Assembly (NCBI GenBank): GCA_002104985.1
Contig: MCGO01000047.1
Span: 1 to 64,000, forward strand
Direction of reading: 5' to 3'
From: Rhizoclosmatium globosum
Lineage: Eukaryota > Chytridiomycota > Chytridiomycetes > Chytridiales > Chytriomycetaceae
DNA: 64,000 nt
In this document: in pieces, positions 1-13,140 of the stretch
How positions within the stretch are numbered: position 1 is the first letter of the stretch
Layout of the letters: each line of letters begins with the position of its first letter
Notes under the pieces: model-generated
The model's database searches: none
What the model was told of the DNA's origin: nothing
What the model saw: only the letters and a program-made list of their open reading frames with translations
Position numbers and translations under genes: made by a program

Positions 1-3000
1 GTGGTGTTCTCCCAAGTGGTGCATTCAGACTGAGTTACAGCTGGCGGATTTCTGCGACTACAATCAATGAAGAGAATAGTATATGGTATCTGCTTGAGAG
101 ATGGTGTGGTGGCGTAATTAGGACTGCTGTGTGTGTTAGCTTGGTGGTGTTCTCCCAAGTGGTGCATTCAGACTGAGTTACAGCTGGCGGATTTCTGCGA
201 CTACAATCAATGAAGAGAATAGTATATGGTATCTGCTTGAGAGATGGTGTGGTGGCGTAATTAGGACTGCTGTGTGTGTTAGCTTGGTGGTGTTCTCCCA
301 AGTGGTGCATTCAGTCTGATTTTGAGCTGGCGGATTTCTGCGACTACAATCAATGAAGAGAATAGTATATGGTATCTGCTTGAGAGATGGTGTGGTGGCG
401 TAATTAGGACTGCTGTGTGTGTTAGCTTGGTGGTGTTCCCCCAAGTGGTGCATTCAGACTGATTTTGAGCTGGCGGATTTCTGCGACTACAATCAATGAA
501 GAGAATAGTATATGGTATCTGCTTGAGAGATGGTGTGGTGGCGTAATTAGGACTGCTGTGTGTGTTAGCTTGGTGGTGTTCTCCCAGTGGTGCATTCAGA
601 CTGAGTTAAGCTGGCGGATTTCTGCGACTACAATCAATGAAGAGAATAGTATATGGTATCTGCTTGAGAGATGGTGTGGTGGCGTAATTAGGACTGCTGT
701 GTGTGTTAGCTTGGTGGTGTTCTCCCAGTGGTGCATTCAGTCTGATTTTGAGCTGGCGGATTTCTGCGACTACAATCAATGAAGAGAATAGTATATGGTA
801 TCTGCTTGAGAGATGGTGTGGTGGCGTAATTAGGACTGCTGTGTGTGTTAGCTTGGTGGTGTTCTCCCCAAGTGGTGCATTCAGTCTGATTTTGAGCTGG
901 CGGATTTCTGCGACTACAATCAATGAAGAGAATAGTATATGGTATCTGCTTGAGAGATGGTGTGGTGGCGTAATTAGGACTGCTGTGTGTGTTAGCTTGG
1001 TGGTGTTCTCCCCAGTGGTGCATTCAGTCTGATTTGAGCTGGCGGATTTCTGCGACTACAATCAATGAAGAGAATAGTATATGGTATCTGCTTGAGAGAT
1101 GGTGTGGTGGCGTAATTAGGACTGCTGTGTGTGTTAGCTTGGTGGTGTTCTCCCCAGTGGTGCATTCAGTCTGATTTGAGCTGGCGGATTTCTGCGACTA
1201 CAATCAATGAAGAGAATAGTATATGGTATCTGCTTGAGAGATGGTGTGGTGGCGTAATTAGGACTGCTGTGTGTGTTAGCTTGGTGGTGTTCTCCCAAGT
1301 GGTGCATTCAGTCTGATTTTGAGCTGGCGGATTTCTGCGACTACAATCAATGAAGAGAATAGTATATGGTATCTGCTTGAGAGATGGTGTGGTGGCGTAA
1401 TTAGGACTGCTGTGTGTGTTAGCTTGGTGGTGTTCTCCCCAGTGGTGCATTCAGTCTGATTTTGAGCTGGCGGATTTCTGCGACTACAATCAATGAAGAG
1501 AATAGTATATGGTATCTGCTTGAGAGATGGTGTGGTGGCGTAATTAGGACTGCTGTGTGTGTTAGCTTGGTGGTGTTCTCCCAAGTGGTGCATTCCAGTC
1601 TGATTTTGAGCTGGCGGATTTCTGCGACTACAATCAATGAAGAGAATAGTATATGGTATCTGCTTGAGAGATGGTGTGGTGGCGTAATTAGGACTGCTGT
1701 GTGTGTTAGCTTGGTGGTGTTCTCCCCAAGTGGTGCATTCAGTCTGATTTTGAGCTGGCGGATTTCTGCGACTACAATCAATGAAGAGAATAGTATATGG
1801 TATCTGCTTGAGAGATGGTGTGGTGGCGTAATTAGGACTGCTGTGTGTGTTAGCTTGGTGGTGTTCTCCCCAGTGGTGCATTCAGTCTGATTTTGAGCTG
1901 GCGGATTTCTGCGACTACAATCAATGAAGAGAATAGTATATGGTATCTGCTTGAGAGATGGTGTGGTGCGTAATTAGACTGCTGTGTGTGTTAGCTTGGT
2001 GGTGTTCTCCCAAGTGGTGCATTCCAGTCTGATTTTGAGCTGGCGGATTTCTGCGACTACAATCAATGAAGAGAATAGTATATGGTATCTGCTTGGAGAG
2101 ATGGTGGTGGTTGGTTGGCCGTAATTAGGAACTGTCTGTGTTGGTGTTAGCTTTCGGTTTGGTTTGTCTCTCCAGTTTTTTTTTTTATTTTTTGTTTTTT
2201 TTTTTTTTTTTTTTTTTGGGTTCTTCATGACTTTATTTCGTTTATTCTGATTATCCTTCCAACCTCTTTCATTCCAGGACTGAATCATGATCTGGAAATT
2301 TCTGCGACCTATAATCCACCCTATGAATGAAAGAATTAAGTAATATTGGTAAATCTGCCTTGAGAGAATGGGTGTGGTGGCGTAATTAGGAATCTGGCCT
2401 GTGTGTGTTCAGTCTGATTTGAGCTGGGTTCTGCGACTACATCAATGAAGAGATGTATATGGTATCTGCTTGAGAGGTGGGGGGTTAGGACTGCTGTGTG
2501 TGTAGCTTGGGGTGGTGCATTCAGTCTGATTTTGAGCTGGCGGATTTCTGCGACTACAATCAATGAAGAGAATAGTATATGGTATCTGCTTGAGAGATGG
2601 TGTGGTTGCGTAATTAGGACTGTTGTGTGTGTTAGCTTGGTGGTGTTCTCCCAAGTGGTGCATTCCGTCTGATTTTGAGCTGGCGGATTTCTGCGACTAC
2701 AATCAATGAAGAGAAAAGTATATGGTATCTGCTTGAGAGATGGTGTGGTGGCGTAATTAGGACTGCTGTGTGTGTTAGCTTGGTGGTGTTCTCCCCAGTG
2801 GTGCATTCAGTCTGATTTTGAGCTGGCGGATTTCTGCGACTACAATCAATGAAGAGAATAGTATATGGTATCTGCTTGAGAGATGGTGTGGTGGCGTAAT
2901 TAGGACTGCTGTGTGTGTTAGCTTGGTGGTGTTCTCCCAAGTGGTGCATTCAGTCTGATTTTGAGCTGGCGGATTTCTGCGACTACAATCAATGAAGAGA

Positions 3001-6000
3001 ATAGTATATGGTATCTGCTTGAGAGATGGTGTGGTTGCGTAATTAGGACTGTTGTGTGTGTTAGCTTGGTGGTGTTCTCCCAAGTGGTGCATTCCGTCTG
3101 ATTTTGAGCTGGCGGATTTCTGCGACTACAATCAATGAAGAGAATAGTATATGGTATCTGCTTGAGAGATGGTGTGGTGGCGTAATTAGGACTGCTGTGT
3201 GTGTTAGCTTGGTGGTGTTCTCCCAAGTGGTGCATTCAGTCTGATTTTGAGCTGGCGGATTTCTGCGACTACAATCAATGAAGAGAATAGTATATGGTAT
3301 CTGCTTGAGAGATGGTGTGGTGCGTAATTAGGACTGCTGTGTGTGTTAGCTTGGTGGTGTTCCCCCAAGTGGTGCATTCAGTCTGATTTAAGCTGGCGGA
3401 TTTCTGCGACTACAATCAATGAAGAGAATAGTATATGGTATCTGCTTGAGAGATGGTGTGGTGGCGTAATTAGGACTGCTGTGTGTGTTAGCTTGGTGGT
3501 GTTCTCCCCAAGTGGTGCATTCAGACTGATTTACAGCTGGCGGATTTCTGCGACTACAATCAATGAAGAGAATAGTATATGGTATCTGCTTGAGAGATGG
3601 TGTGGTGGCGTAATTAGGACTGCTGTGTGTGTTAGCTTGGTGGTGTTCTCCCAAGTGGTGCATTCAGACTGAGTTACAGCTGGCGGATTTCTGCGACTAC
3701 AATCAATGAAGAGAATAGTATATGGTATCTGCTTGAGAGATGGTGTGGTGCGTAATTAGGACTGCTGTGTGTGTTAGCTTGGTGGTGTTCTCCCAGTGGT
3801 GCATTCAGTCTGATTTTGAGCTGGCGGATTTCTGCGACTACAATCAATGAAGAGAATAGTATATGGTATCTGCTTGAGAGATGGTGTGGTGGCGTAATTA
3901 GGACTGCTGTGTGTGTTAGCTTGGTGGTGTTCTCCCCAGTGGTGCATTCAGTCTGATTTTGAGCTGGCGGATTTCTGCGACTACAATCAATGAAGAGAAT
4001 AGTATATGGTATCTGCTTGAGAGATGGTGTGGTTGCGTAATTAGGACTGCTGTGTGTGTTAGCTTGGTGGTGTTCTCCCAAGTGGTGCATTCCGTCTGAT
4101 TTTGAGCTGGCGGATTTCTGCGACTACAATCAATGAAGAGAATAGTATATGGTATCTGCTTGAGAGATGGTGTGGTGGCGTAATTAGGACTGCTGTGTGT
4201 GTTAGCTTGGTGGTGTTCTCCCCAGTGGTGCATTCAGTCTGATTTTGAGCTGGCGGATTTCTGCGACTACAATCAATGAAGAGAATAGTATATGGTATCT
4301 GCTTGAGAGATGGTGTGGTGCGTAATTAGGACTGCTGTGTGTGTTAGCTTGGTGGTGTTCTCCCAAGTGGTGCATTCAGTCTGATTTTGAGCTGGCGGAT
4401 TTCTGCGACTACAATCAATGAAGAGAATAGTATATGGTATCTGCTTGAGAGATGGTGTGGTGGCGTAATTAGGACTGCTGTGTGTGTTAGCTTGGTGGTG
4501 TTCTCCCCAAGTGGTGCATTCAGACTGAGTTAAGCTGGCGGATTTCTGCGACTACAATCAATGAAGAGAATAGTATATGGTATCTGCTTGAGAGATGGTG
4601 TGGTGGCGTAATTAGGACTGCTGTGTGTGTTAGCTTGGTGGTGTTCTCCCCAAGTGGTGCATTCAGTCTGATTTGAGCTGGCGGATTTCTGCGACTACAA
4701 TCAATGAAGAGAATAGTATATGGTATCTGCTTGAGAGATGGTGTGGTGGCGTAATTAGGACTGCTGTGTGTGTTAGCTTGGTGGTGTTCTCCCCAGTGGT
4801 GCATTCAGTCTGATTTTGAGCTGGCGGATTTCTGCGACTACAATCAATGAAGAGAATAGTATATGGTATCTGCTTGAGAGATGGTGTGGTGGCGTAATTA
4901 GGACTGCTGTGTGTGTTAGCTTGGTGGTGTTCTCCCAAGTGGTGCATTCAGACTGATTTGAGCTGGCGGATTTCTGCGACTACAATCAATGAAGAGAATA
5001 GTATATGGTATCTGCTTGAGAGATGGTGTGGTGGCGTAATTAGGACTGCTGTGTGTGTTAGCTTGGTGGTGTTCTCCCAAGTGGTGCATTCAGTCTGATT
5101 TTGAGCTGGCGGATTTCTGCGACTACAATCAATGAAGAGAATAGTATATGGTATCTGCTTGAGAGATGGTGTGGTGCGTAATTAGGACTGCTGTGTGTGT
5201 TAGCTTGGTGGTGTTCTCCCCAAGTGGTGCATTCAGACTGAGTTACAGCTGGCGGATTTCTGCGACTACAATCAATGAAGAGAATAGTATATGGTATCTG
5301 CTTGAGAGATGGTGTGGTGGCGTAATTAGGACTGCTGTGTGTGTTAGCTTGGTGGTGTTCTCCCCAGTGGTGCATTCAGTCTGATTTTGAGCTGGCGGAT
5401 TTCTGCGACTACAATCAATGAAGAGAATAGTATATGGTATCTGCTTGAGAGATGGTGTGGTGGCGTAATTAGGACTGCTGTGTGTGTTAGCTTGGTGGTG
5501 TTCTCCCCAGTGGTGCATTCAGTCTGATTTTGAGCTGGCGGATTTCTGCGACTACAATCAATGAAGAGAATAGTATATGGTATCTGCTTGAGAGATGGTG
5601 TGGTGGCGTAATTAGGACTGCTGTGTGTGTTAGCTTGGTGGTGTTCTCCCAGTGGTGCATTCAGTCTGATTTTGAGCTGGCGGATTTCTGCGACTACAAT
5701 CAATGAAGAGAATAGTATATGGTATCTGCTTGAGAGATGGTGTGGTGGCGTAATTAGGACTGCTGTGTGTGTTAGCTTGGTGGTGTTCTCCCAAGTGGTG
5801 CATTCAGTCTGATTTGAGCTGGCGGATTTCTGCGACTACAATCAATGAAGAGAATAGTATATGGTATCTGCTTGAGAGATGGTGTGGTGGCGTAATTAGG
5901 ACTGCTGTGTGTGTTAGCTTGGTGGTGTTCTCCCCAAGTGGTGCATTCAGACTGATTACAGCTGGCGGATTTCTGCGACTACAATCAATGAAGAGAATAG

Positions 6001-9000
6001 TATATGGTATCTGCTTGAGAGATGGTGTGGTGGCGTAATTAGGACTGCTGTGTGTGTTAGCTTGGTGGTGTTCTCCCAAGTGGTGCATTCAGTCTGATTT
6101 TGAGCTGGCGGATTTCTGCGACTACAATCAATGAAGAGAATAGTATATGGTATCTGCTTGAGAGATGGTGTGGTGGCGTAATTAGGACTGCTGTGTGTGT
6201 TAGCTTGGTGGTGTTCTCCCCAAGTGGTGCATTCAGTCTGATTTTGAGCTGGCGGATTTCTGCGACTACAATCAATGAAGAGAATAGTATATGGTATCTG
6301 CTTGAGAGATGGTGTGGTGGCGTAATTAGGACTGCTGTGTGTGTTAGCTTGGTGGTGTTCCCCAAGTGGTGCATTCAGACTGATTTGAGCTGGCGGATTT
6401 CTGCGACTACAATCAATGAAGAGAATAGTATATGGTATCTGCTTGAGAGATGGTGTGGTGGCGTAATTAGGACTGCTGTGTGTGTTAGCTTGGTGGTGTT
6501 CTCCCAAGTGGTGCATTCAGCTGATTTGAGCTGGCGGATTTCTGCGACTACAATCAATGAAGAGAATAGTATATGGTATCTGCTTGAGAGATGGTGTGGT
6601 GGCGTAATTAGGACTGCTGTGTGTGTTAGCTTGGTGGTGTTCTCCCCAGTGGTGCATTCAGTCTGATTTGAGCTGGCGGATTTCTGCGACTACAATCAAT
6701 GAAGAGAATAGTATATGGTATCTGCTTGAGAGATGGTGTGGTGGCGTAATTAGGACTGCTGTGTGTGTTAGCTTGGTGGTGTTCCCCCAAGTGGTGCATT
6801 CAGTCTGATTTTGAGCTGGCGGATTTCTGCGACTACAATCAATGAAGAGAATAGTATATGGTATCTGCTTGAGAGATGGTGTGGTGGCGTAATTAGGACT
6901 GCTGTGTGTGTTAGCTTGGTGGTGTTCTCCCAAGTGGTGCATTCAGTCTGATTTTGAGCTGGCGGATTTCTGCGACTACAATCAATGAAGAGAATAGTAT
7001 ATGGTATCTGCTTGAGAGATGGTGTGGTGGCGTAATTAGGACTGCTGTGTGTGTTAGCTTGGTGGTGTTCCCCCAAGTGGTGCATTCAGTCTGATTTTGA
7101 GCTGGCGGATTTCTGCGACTACAATCAATGAAGAGAATAGTATATGGTATCTGCTTGAGAGATGGTGTGGTGGCGTAATTAGGACTGCTGTGTGTGTTAG
7201 CTTGGTGGTGTTCCCCAAGTGGTGCATTCAGTCTGATTTGAGCTGGCGGATTTCTGCGACTACAATCAATGAAGAGAATAGTATATGGTATCTGCTTGAG
7301 AGATGGTGTGGTGGCGTAATTAGGACTGCTGTGTGTGTTAGCTTGGTGGTGTTCTCCCAAGTGGTGCATTCAGACTGAGTTACAGCTGGCGGATTTCTGC
7401 GACTACAATCAATGAAGAGAATAGTATATGGTATCTGCTTGAGAGATGGTGTGGTGGCGTAATTAGGACTGCTGTGTGTGTTAGCTTGGTGGTGTTCTCC
7501 CAAGTGGTGCATTCAGACTGAGTTACAGCTGGAGGATTTCTGCGACTACAATCAATGAAGAGAATAGTATATGGTATCTGCTTGAGAGATGGTGTGGTGG
7601 CGTAATTAGGACTGCTGTGTGTGTTAGCTTGGTGGTGTTCTCCCCAAGTGGTGCATTCAGACTGAGTTACAGCTGGCGGATTTCTGCGACTACAATCAAT
7701 GAAGAGAATAGTATATGGTATCTGCTTGAGAGATGGTGTGGTGGCGTAATTAGGACTGCTGTGTGTGTTAGCTTGGTGGTGTTCTCCCAAGTGGTGCATT
7801 CAGACTGATTACAGCTGGAGGATTTCTGCGACTACAATCAATGAAGAGAATAGTATATGGTATCTGCTTGAGAGATGGTGTGGTGGCGTAATTAGGACTG
7901 CTGTGTGTGTTAGCTTGGTGGTGTTCTCCCAAGTGGTGCATTCAGACTGAGTTACAGCTGGGGATTTCTGCGACTACAATCAATGAAGAGAATAGTATAT
8001 GGTATCTGCTTGAGAGATGGTGTGGTGGCGTAATTAGGACTGCTGTGTGTGTTAGCTTGGTGGTGTTCTCCCCAGTGGTGCATTCAGACTGAGTTACAGC
8101 TGGCGGATTTCTGCGACTACAATCAATGAAGAGAATAGTATATGGTATCTGCTTGAGAGATGGTGTGGTGGCGTAATTAGGACTGCTGTGTGTGTTAGCT
8201 TGGTGGTGTTCTCCCCAGTGGTGCATTCAGTCTGATTTTGAGCTGGCGGATTTCTGCGACTACAATCAATGAAGAGAATAGTATATGGTATCTGCTTGAG
8301 AGATGGTGTGGTTGCGTAATTAGGACTGTTGTGTGTGTTAGCTTGGTGGTGTTCTCCCAAGTGGTGCATTCCGTCTGATTTTGAGCTGGCGGATTTCTGC
8401 GACTACAATCAATGAAGAGAATAGTATATGGTATCTGCTTGAGAGATGGTGTGGTGGCGTAATTAGGACTGCTGTGTGTGTTAGCTTGGTGGTGTTCCCC
8501 CAAGTGGTGCATTCAGACTGAGTCACAGCTGGAGGATTTCTGCGACTACAATCAATGAAGAGAATAGTATATGGTATCTGCTTGAGAGATGGTGTGGTGG
8601 CGTAATTAGGACTGCTGTGTGTGTTAGCTTGGTGGTGTTCCCCAAGTGGTGCATTCAGTCTGATTTTGAGCTGGCGGATTTCTGCGACTACAATCAATGA
8701 AGAGAATAGTATATGGTATCTGCTTGAGAGATGGTGTGGTGGCGTAATTAGGACTGCTGTGTGTGTTAGCTTGGTGGTGTTCTCCCAAGTGGTGCATTCA
8801 GACTGAGTTACAGCTGGCGGATTTCTGCGACTACAATCAATGAAGAGAATAGTATATGGTATCTGCTTGAGAGATGGTGTGGTTGCGTAATTAGGACTGC
8901 TGTGTGTTAGCTTGGTGGTGTTCCCCCAAGTGGTGCATTCAACTGAGTTACAGCTGGAGGATTTCTGCGACTACAATCAATGAAGAGAAAGTATATGGTA

Positions 9001-11560
9001 TCTGCTTGAGAGATGGTGTGGTGGCGTAATTAGGACTGCTGTGTGTGTTAGCTTGGTGTTCTCCCAAGTGGTGCATTCAGACTGAGTTACAGCTGGCGGA
9101 TTTCTGCGACTACAATCAATGAAGAGAATAGTATATGGTATCTGCTTGAGAGATGGTGTGGTTGCGTAATTAGGACTGTTGTGTGTGTTAGCTTGGTGGT
9201 GTTCTCCCAAGTGGTGCATTCAGTCTGATTTTGAGCTGGCGGATTTCTGCGACTACAATCAATGAAGAGAATAGTATATGGTATCTGCTTGAGAGATGGT
9301 GTGGTGGCGTAATTAGGACTGCTGTGTGTGTTAGCTTGGTGGTGTTCTCCCAAGTGGTGCATTCAGACTGAGTCACAGCTGGAGGATTTCTGCGACTACA
9401 ATCAATGAAGAGAATAGTATATGGTATCTGCTTGAGAGATGGTGTGGTTGCGTAATTAGGACTGCTGTGTGTGTTAGCTTGGTGGTGTTCCCCCAAGTGG
9501 TGCATTCAGACTGAGTCACAGCTGGCGGATTTCTGCGACTACAATCAATGAAGAGAATAGAATATGGTATCTGCTTGAGAGATGGTGTGGTTGCGTAATT
9601 AGGACTGCTGTGTGTGTTAGCTTGGTGGTGTTCTCCCAAGTGGTGCATTCAGACTGAGTAACAGCTGGCGGATTTCTGCGACTACAATCAATGAAGAGAA
9701 TAGTATATGGTATCTGCTTGAGACATTGTGTGGTGGCGTAATTAGGACTGCTGTGTGTGTTAGCTTGGTGGTGTTCTCCCAAGTGGTGCATTCCGTCTGA
9801 TTTTGAGCTGGCGGATTTCTGCGACTACAATCAATGAAGAGAATAGTATATGGTATCTGCTTGAGACATTGTGTGGTGGCGTAATTAGGACTGCTGTGTG
9901 TGTTAGCTTGTTGGTGTTCTCCCAAGTGGTGCTTTCAGTCTGATTTTGAGCTGGCAGATTTCTGCGACTACAATCAATGAAGAGAATAGTATATGGTATC
10001 TGCTTGAGAGATGGTGTGGTTTCGTAATTAGGACTGCTGTGTGTGTTAGCTTGGTGGTGTTCTCCCAAGTGGTGCTTTCAGTCTGATTTTGAGCTGGCAG
10101 ATTTCTGCGACTACAATCAATGAAGAGAATAGTATATGGTATCTGCTTGAGACATTGTGTGGTGGCGTAATTAGGACTGCTGTGTGTGTTAGCTTGGTGG
10201 TGTTCCCCCAAGTGGTGCATTCAGACTGAGTTACAGCTGGCGGATTTCTGCGACTACAATCAATGAAGAGAATAGAATATGGTATCTGCTTGAGAGATGG
10301 TGTGGTTGCGTAATTAGGACTGCTGTGTGTGTTAGCTTGGTGGTGTTCCCCCAAGTGGTGCATTCAGACTGAGTAACAGCTGGCGGATTTCTGCGACTAC
10401 AATCAATGAAGAGAATAGTATATGGTATCTGCTTGAGACATTGTGTGGTGGCGTAATTAGGACTGCTGTGTGTGTTAGCTTGGTGGTGTTCCCCCAAGTG
10501 GTGCATTCAGACTGAGTTACAGCTGGCGGATTTCTGCGACTACAATCAATGAAGAGAATAGTATATGGTATCTGCTTGAGAGATGGTGTGGTTGCGTAAT
10601 TAGGACTGCTGTGTGTGTTAGCTTGGTGGTGTTCCCCCAAGTGGTGCATTCAGACTGAGTCACAGCTGGAGGATTTCTGCGACTACAATCAATGAAGAGA
10701 ATAGTATATGGTATCTGCTTGAGAGATGGTGTGGTTGCGTAATTAGGACTGTTGTGTGTGTTAGCTTGGTGGTGTTCTCCCAAGTGGTGCATTCTGTCTG
10801 ATTTTGAGCTGGCGGATTTCTGCGACTACAATCAATGAAGAGAATAGTATATGGTATCTGCTTGAGAGATGGTGTGGTTGCGTAATTAGGACTGCTGTGT
10901 GTGTTAGCTTGGTGGTGTTCTCCCAAGTGGTGCATTCAGACTGAGTTACAGCTGGCGGATTTCTGCGACTACAATCAATGAAGAGAATAGTATATGGTAT
11001 CTGCTTGAGAGATGGTGTGGTTGCGTAATTAGGACTGCTGTGTGTGTTAGCTTGGTGGTGTTCCCCCAAGTGGTGCATTCAGACTGAGTCACAGCTGGAG
11101 GATTTCTGCGACTACAATCAATGAAGAGAATAGTATATGGTATCTGCTTGAGAGATGGTGTGGTGGCATAATTAGGACTGTTGTGTGTGTTAGCTTGGTG
11201 GTGTTCCCCCAAGTGGTGCATTCAGACTGAGTCACAGCTGGAGGATTTCTGCGACTACAATCAATGAAGAGAATAGTATATGGTATCTGCTTGAGAGATG
11301 GTGTGGTTGCGTAATTAGGACTGCTGTGTGTGTTAGCTTGGTGGTGTTCCCCCAAGTGGTGCATTCAGACTGAGTCACAGCTGGAGGATTTCTGCGACTA
11401 CAATCAATGAAGAGAATAGTATATGGTATCTGCTTGAGAGATGGTGTGGTTGCGTAATTAGGACTGCTGTGTGTGTTAGCTTGGTGGTGTTCTCCCAAGT
11501 GGTGCTTTCAGTCTGATTTTGAGCTGGCGGATTTCTGCGACTACAATCAATGAGGATAAA
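1..11560. repeat. Satellite A: 143-bp tandem array
   Basis: Near-identical units repeat head to tail with a 143-bp period (for example, the unit beginning at base 1 recurs at 144). About 80 copies fit in the stretch and the left edge is outside the window. Most of each unit is almost invariant. Variation is concentrated in a linker of roughly 25 bp: run lengths in the TTCTCCC(C)A(A)GTGG part, and the part after GCATTCAG, which reads either ACTGAGTTACAGCTGG or TCTGATTTTGAGCTGG, with shorter versions. Right-hand units (about 9,300-11,550) form another subtype with GAGTCACAGCTGGAGG or GACATTGTGTGG. The last copy decays at about 11,550. Short open frames inside it are by-products of the repeat: 143 is not a multiple of 3, so the frame shifts from unit to unit. 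Role unknown; centromeric, pericentromeric or subtelomeric heterochromatin are the usual homes of such arrays. Confidence 0.97.
2090..2525. other. Scrambled segment inside satellite A with a long T-run
   Basis: From about 2,090 the regular 143-bp unit gains many single-base insertions and deletions. It then breaks into a T-rich run (about 2,176-2,217) and a short foreign-looking piece (about 2,218-2,290), and resumes as a heavily indel-ridden satellite before returning to clean units near 2,520. Indel-dominated noise in one isolated place looks more like an uncorrected long-read patch or gap fill than natural divergence, though an old insertion is possible. Confidence 0.7.
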
Positions 11561-12707
11561 AGTATATGGTTGTACATTGTTAGGCCTTGTATGAGTTTTA
11601 GCTGGTATAAACACAGTTGCAGGTTGCTTGCCAACCTGTTTCTGAAAGGGGGGAGTTTGAGGGGGTTGGGCCCACTTTCCTTATAGTTCTATTAATAGAT
11701 TTCCTGCTGAATTGTGGGTGGGTGACTGGAGTCTAGCCCATCATTTTCAATAGTTATCAGATGGGGATTAAAATTATGAGAATGTCCAATGTTACTGTTG
11801 CTGTTGATGAAGTGGTGACTTTTTATTCAGATTTATTTAAATAAACGTATAATGGTAAAGTGGTAAAGGTACAGCAAAACACAGGTGGAATCCTTATGCT
11901 TTGTGTGCCACTCAGTTAGTTGGGGAGATGTTGTGTTTGTGGGAATCAATGCAGCAGGGGACTTTCAAAAGTGAGAAAAGACAAATGAAATGTCCGAAAT
12001 CTGCTTTTTGAATCCAAAAGCGAACCTCTACCTCACTTTTCAATTCCACTTTTGAGTTTTGAGATTCGATTTTGCTTTTCACCACCAAAACCACTATGAA
12101 GAAACACCACAATAGGCTGTGGTTCAAAACCGCAACTCTGACCCTCCCTATCCACAGGTTTTGAACCACTGCTTTTCAAGATAATGAAACCTTGCTTTTC
12201 AAACACCCAAACCTTTGCTTTGCATTTTGTCAAATTTCTCAACTTTGACTACCCCTATGTAGTGAAATCTGCTCACCTGTGGCACTCCAGATGGCATGCC
12301 TGTACATGTAGGACCAGGTTGCCATGCTGCGGTAGATGTCTGAGAGTCCAACATGGACCTTCCAACTTCTTGTGGAATATTCCAGCTCATGATTGGAGCC
12401 TTGAGGCATACTTGTCAGCAGGGTATGGTGTTTCTTTTTGATTTGTGGAGTGTTTCAATCTATTGACCTTAATCAACAAAGATGTGATTAAACAAGTTGA
12501 TGAAAAGAAGGAACTCAGCAGTTAAAAAGCTTAAATACAGCATTTTGATTTCCTCTGTTAGATGTTTGAAACAGCAGTCAGAAAGAATCACTGTAAATTC
12601 TTTTATTGAAACCCAAGACAGAAAATCATAAAAAGGAATAAGAGGAAGAAGCCTCTGTTGACTTCTTAAGGAATCAAGAGAGGTTTCACCCCTTAGGGCA
12701 AAAGCAC

Positions 12708-12864
12708 AGCTGGGAGACTGGTTATGGCTTGTTACTATTTTATATATATCAATATCTATCTCTATTCTATATATTCTTATCTATTTTTGTTAATGTATAA
12801 TTATCTATGGTATAACTATATATCTGTATCAATATATATCAAGCCCCAGTCTCCCAACTCAGCT
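12708..12864. repeat. Fold-back, MITE-like element with AT-rich core
   Basis: Imperfect terminal inverted repeats of about 24 bp (left end contains GGGAGACTGG then GGCTTG; right end contains CAAGCC then CCAGTCTCCC) enclose about 110 bp made almost wholly of TATATC/TATCTAT-like sequence. There is no coding capacity. This is the shape of a non-autonomous fold-back/MITE element, but I cannot identify a clear target-site duplication, so the class is an inference. Confidence 0.5.
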
Positions 12865-13140
12865 GATGTATTCTATAAGTAATATAAGCTATAGTGATAA
12901 GAATCTGTGTAAGTATGATGAGGCACACAAGAAATTCTTCTCAGCTATGACTATTTGTTTTGTATCTATAATATTTATAAAGTATATATAACTATTGTGT
13001 TTATCAATATATATGAGTATGGAATATAGCTGACTAATCCAGGTGTGTGCACCCACCCAGAAAAGTGGTAGGAGAATGGTGGGAGAGGCCCTCTTCTTAT
13101 TCTTTTTTGGAAGTCCAATTTTTGGGGAAATTTTTGAAAT

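Noticed and set aside
1..11560. CRISPR-like regular repeats
   Set aside because: Units are contiguous with no unique spacers, the genes are eukaryotic, and no cas genes are present.
35..11614. Many open frames of 60-200 codons in satellite A on both strands
   Set aside because: They are translations of the 143-bp repeat that change frame between units, with no family resemblance; they reflect repeat structure and not genes.
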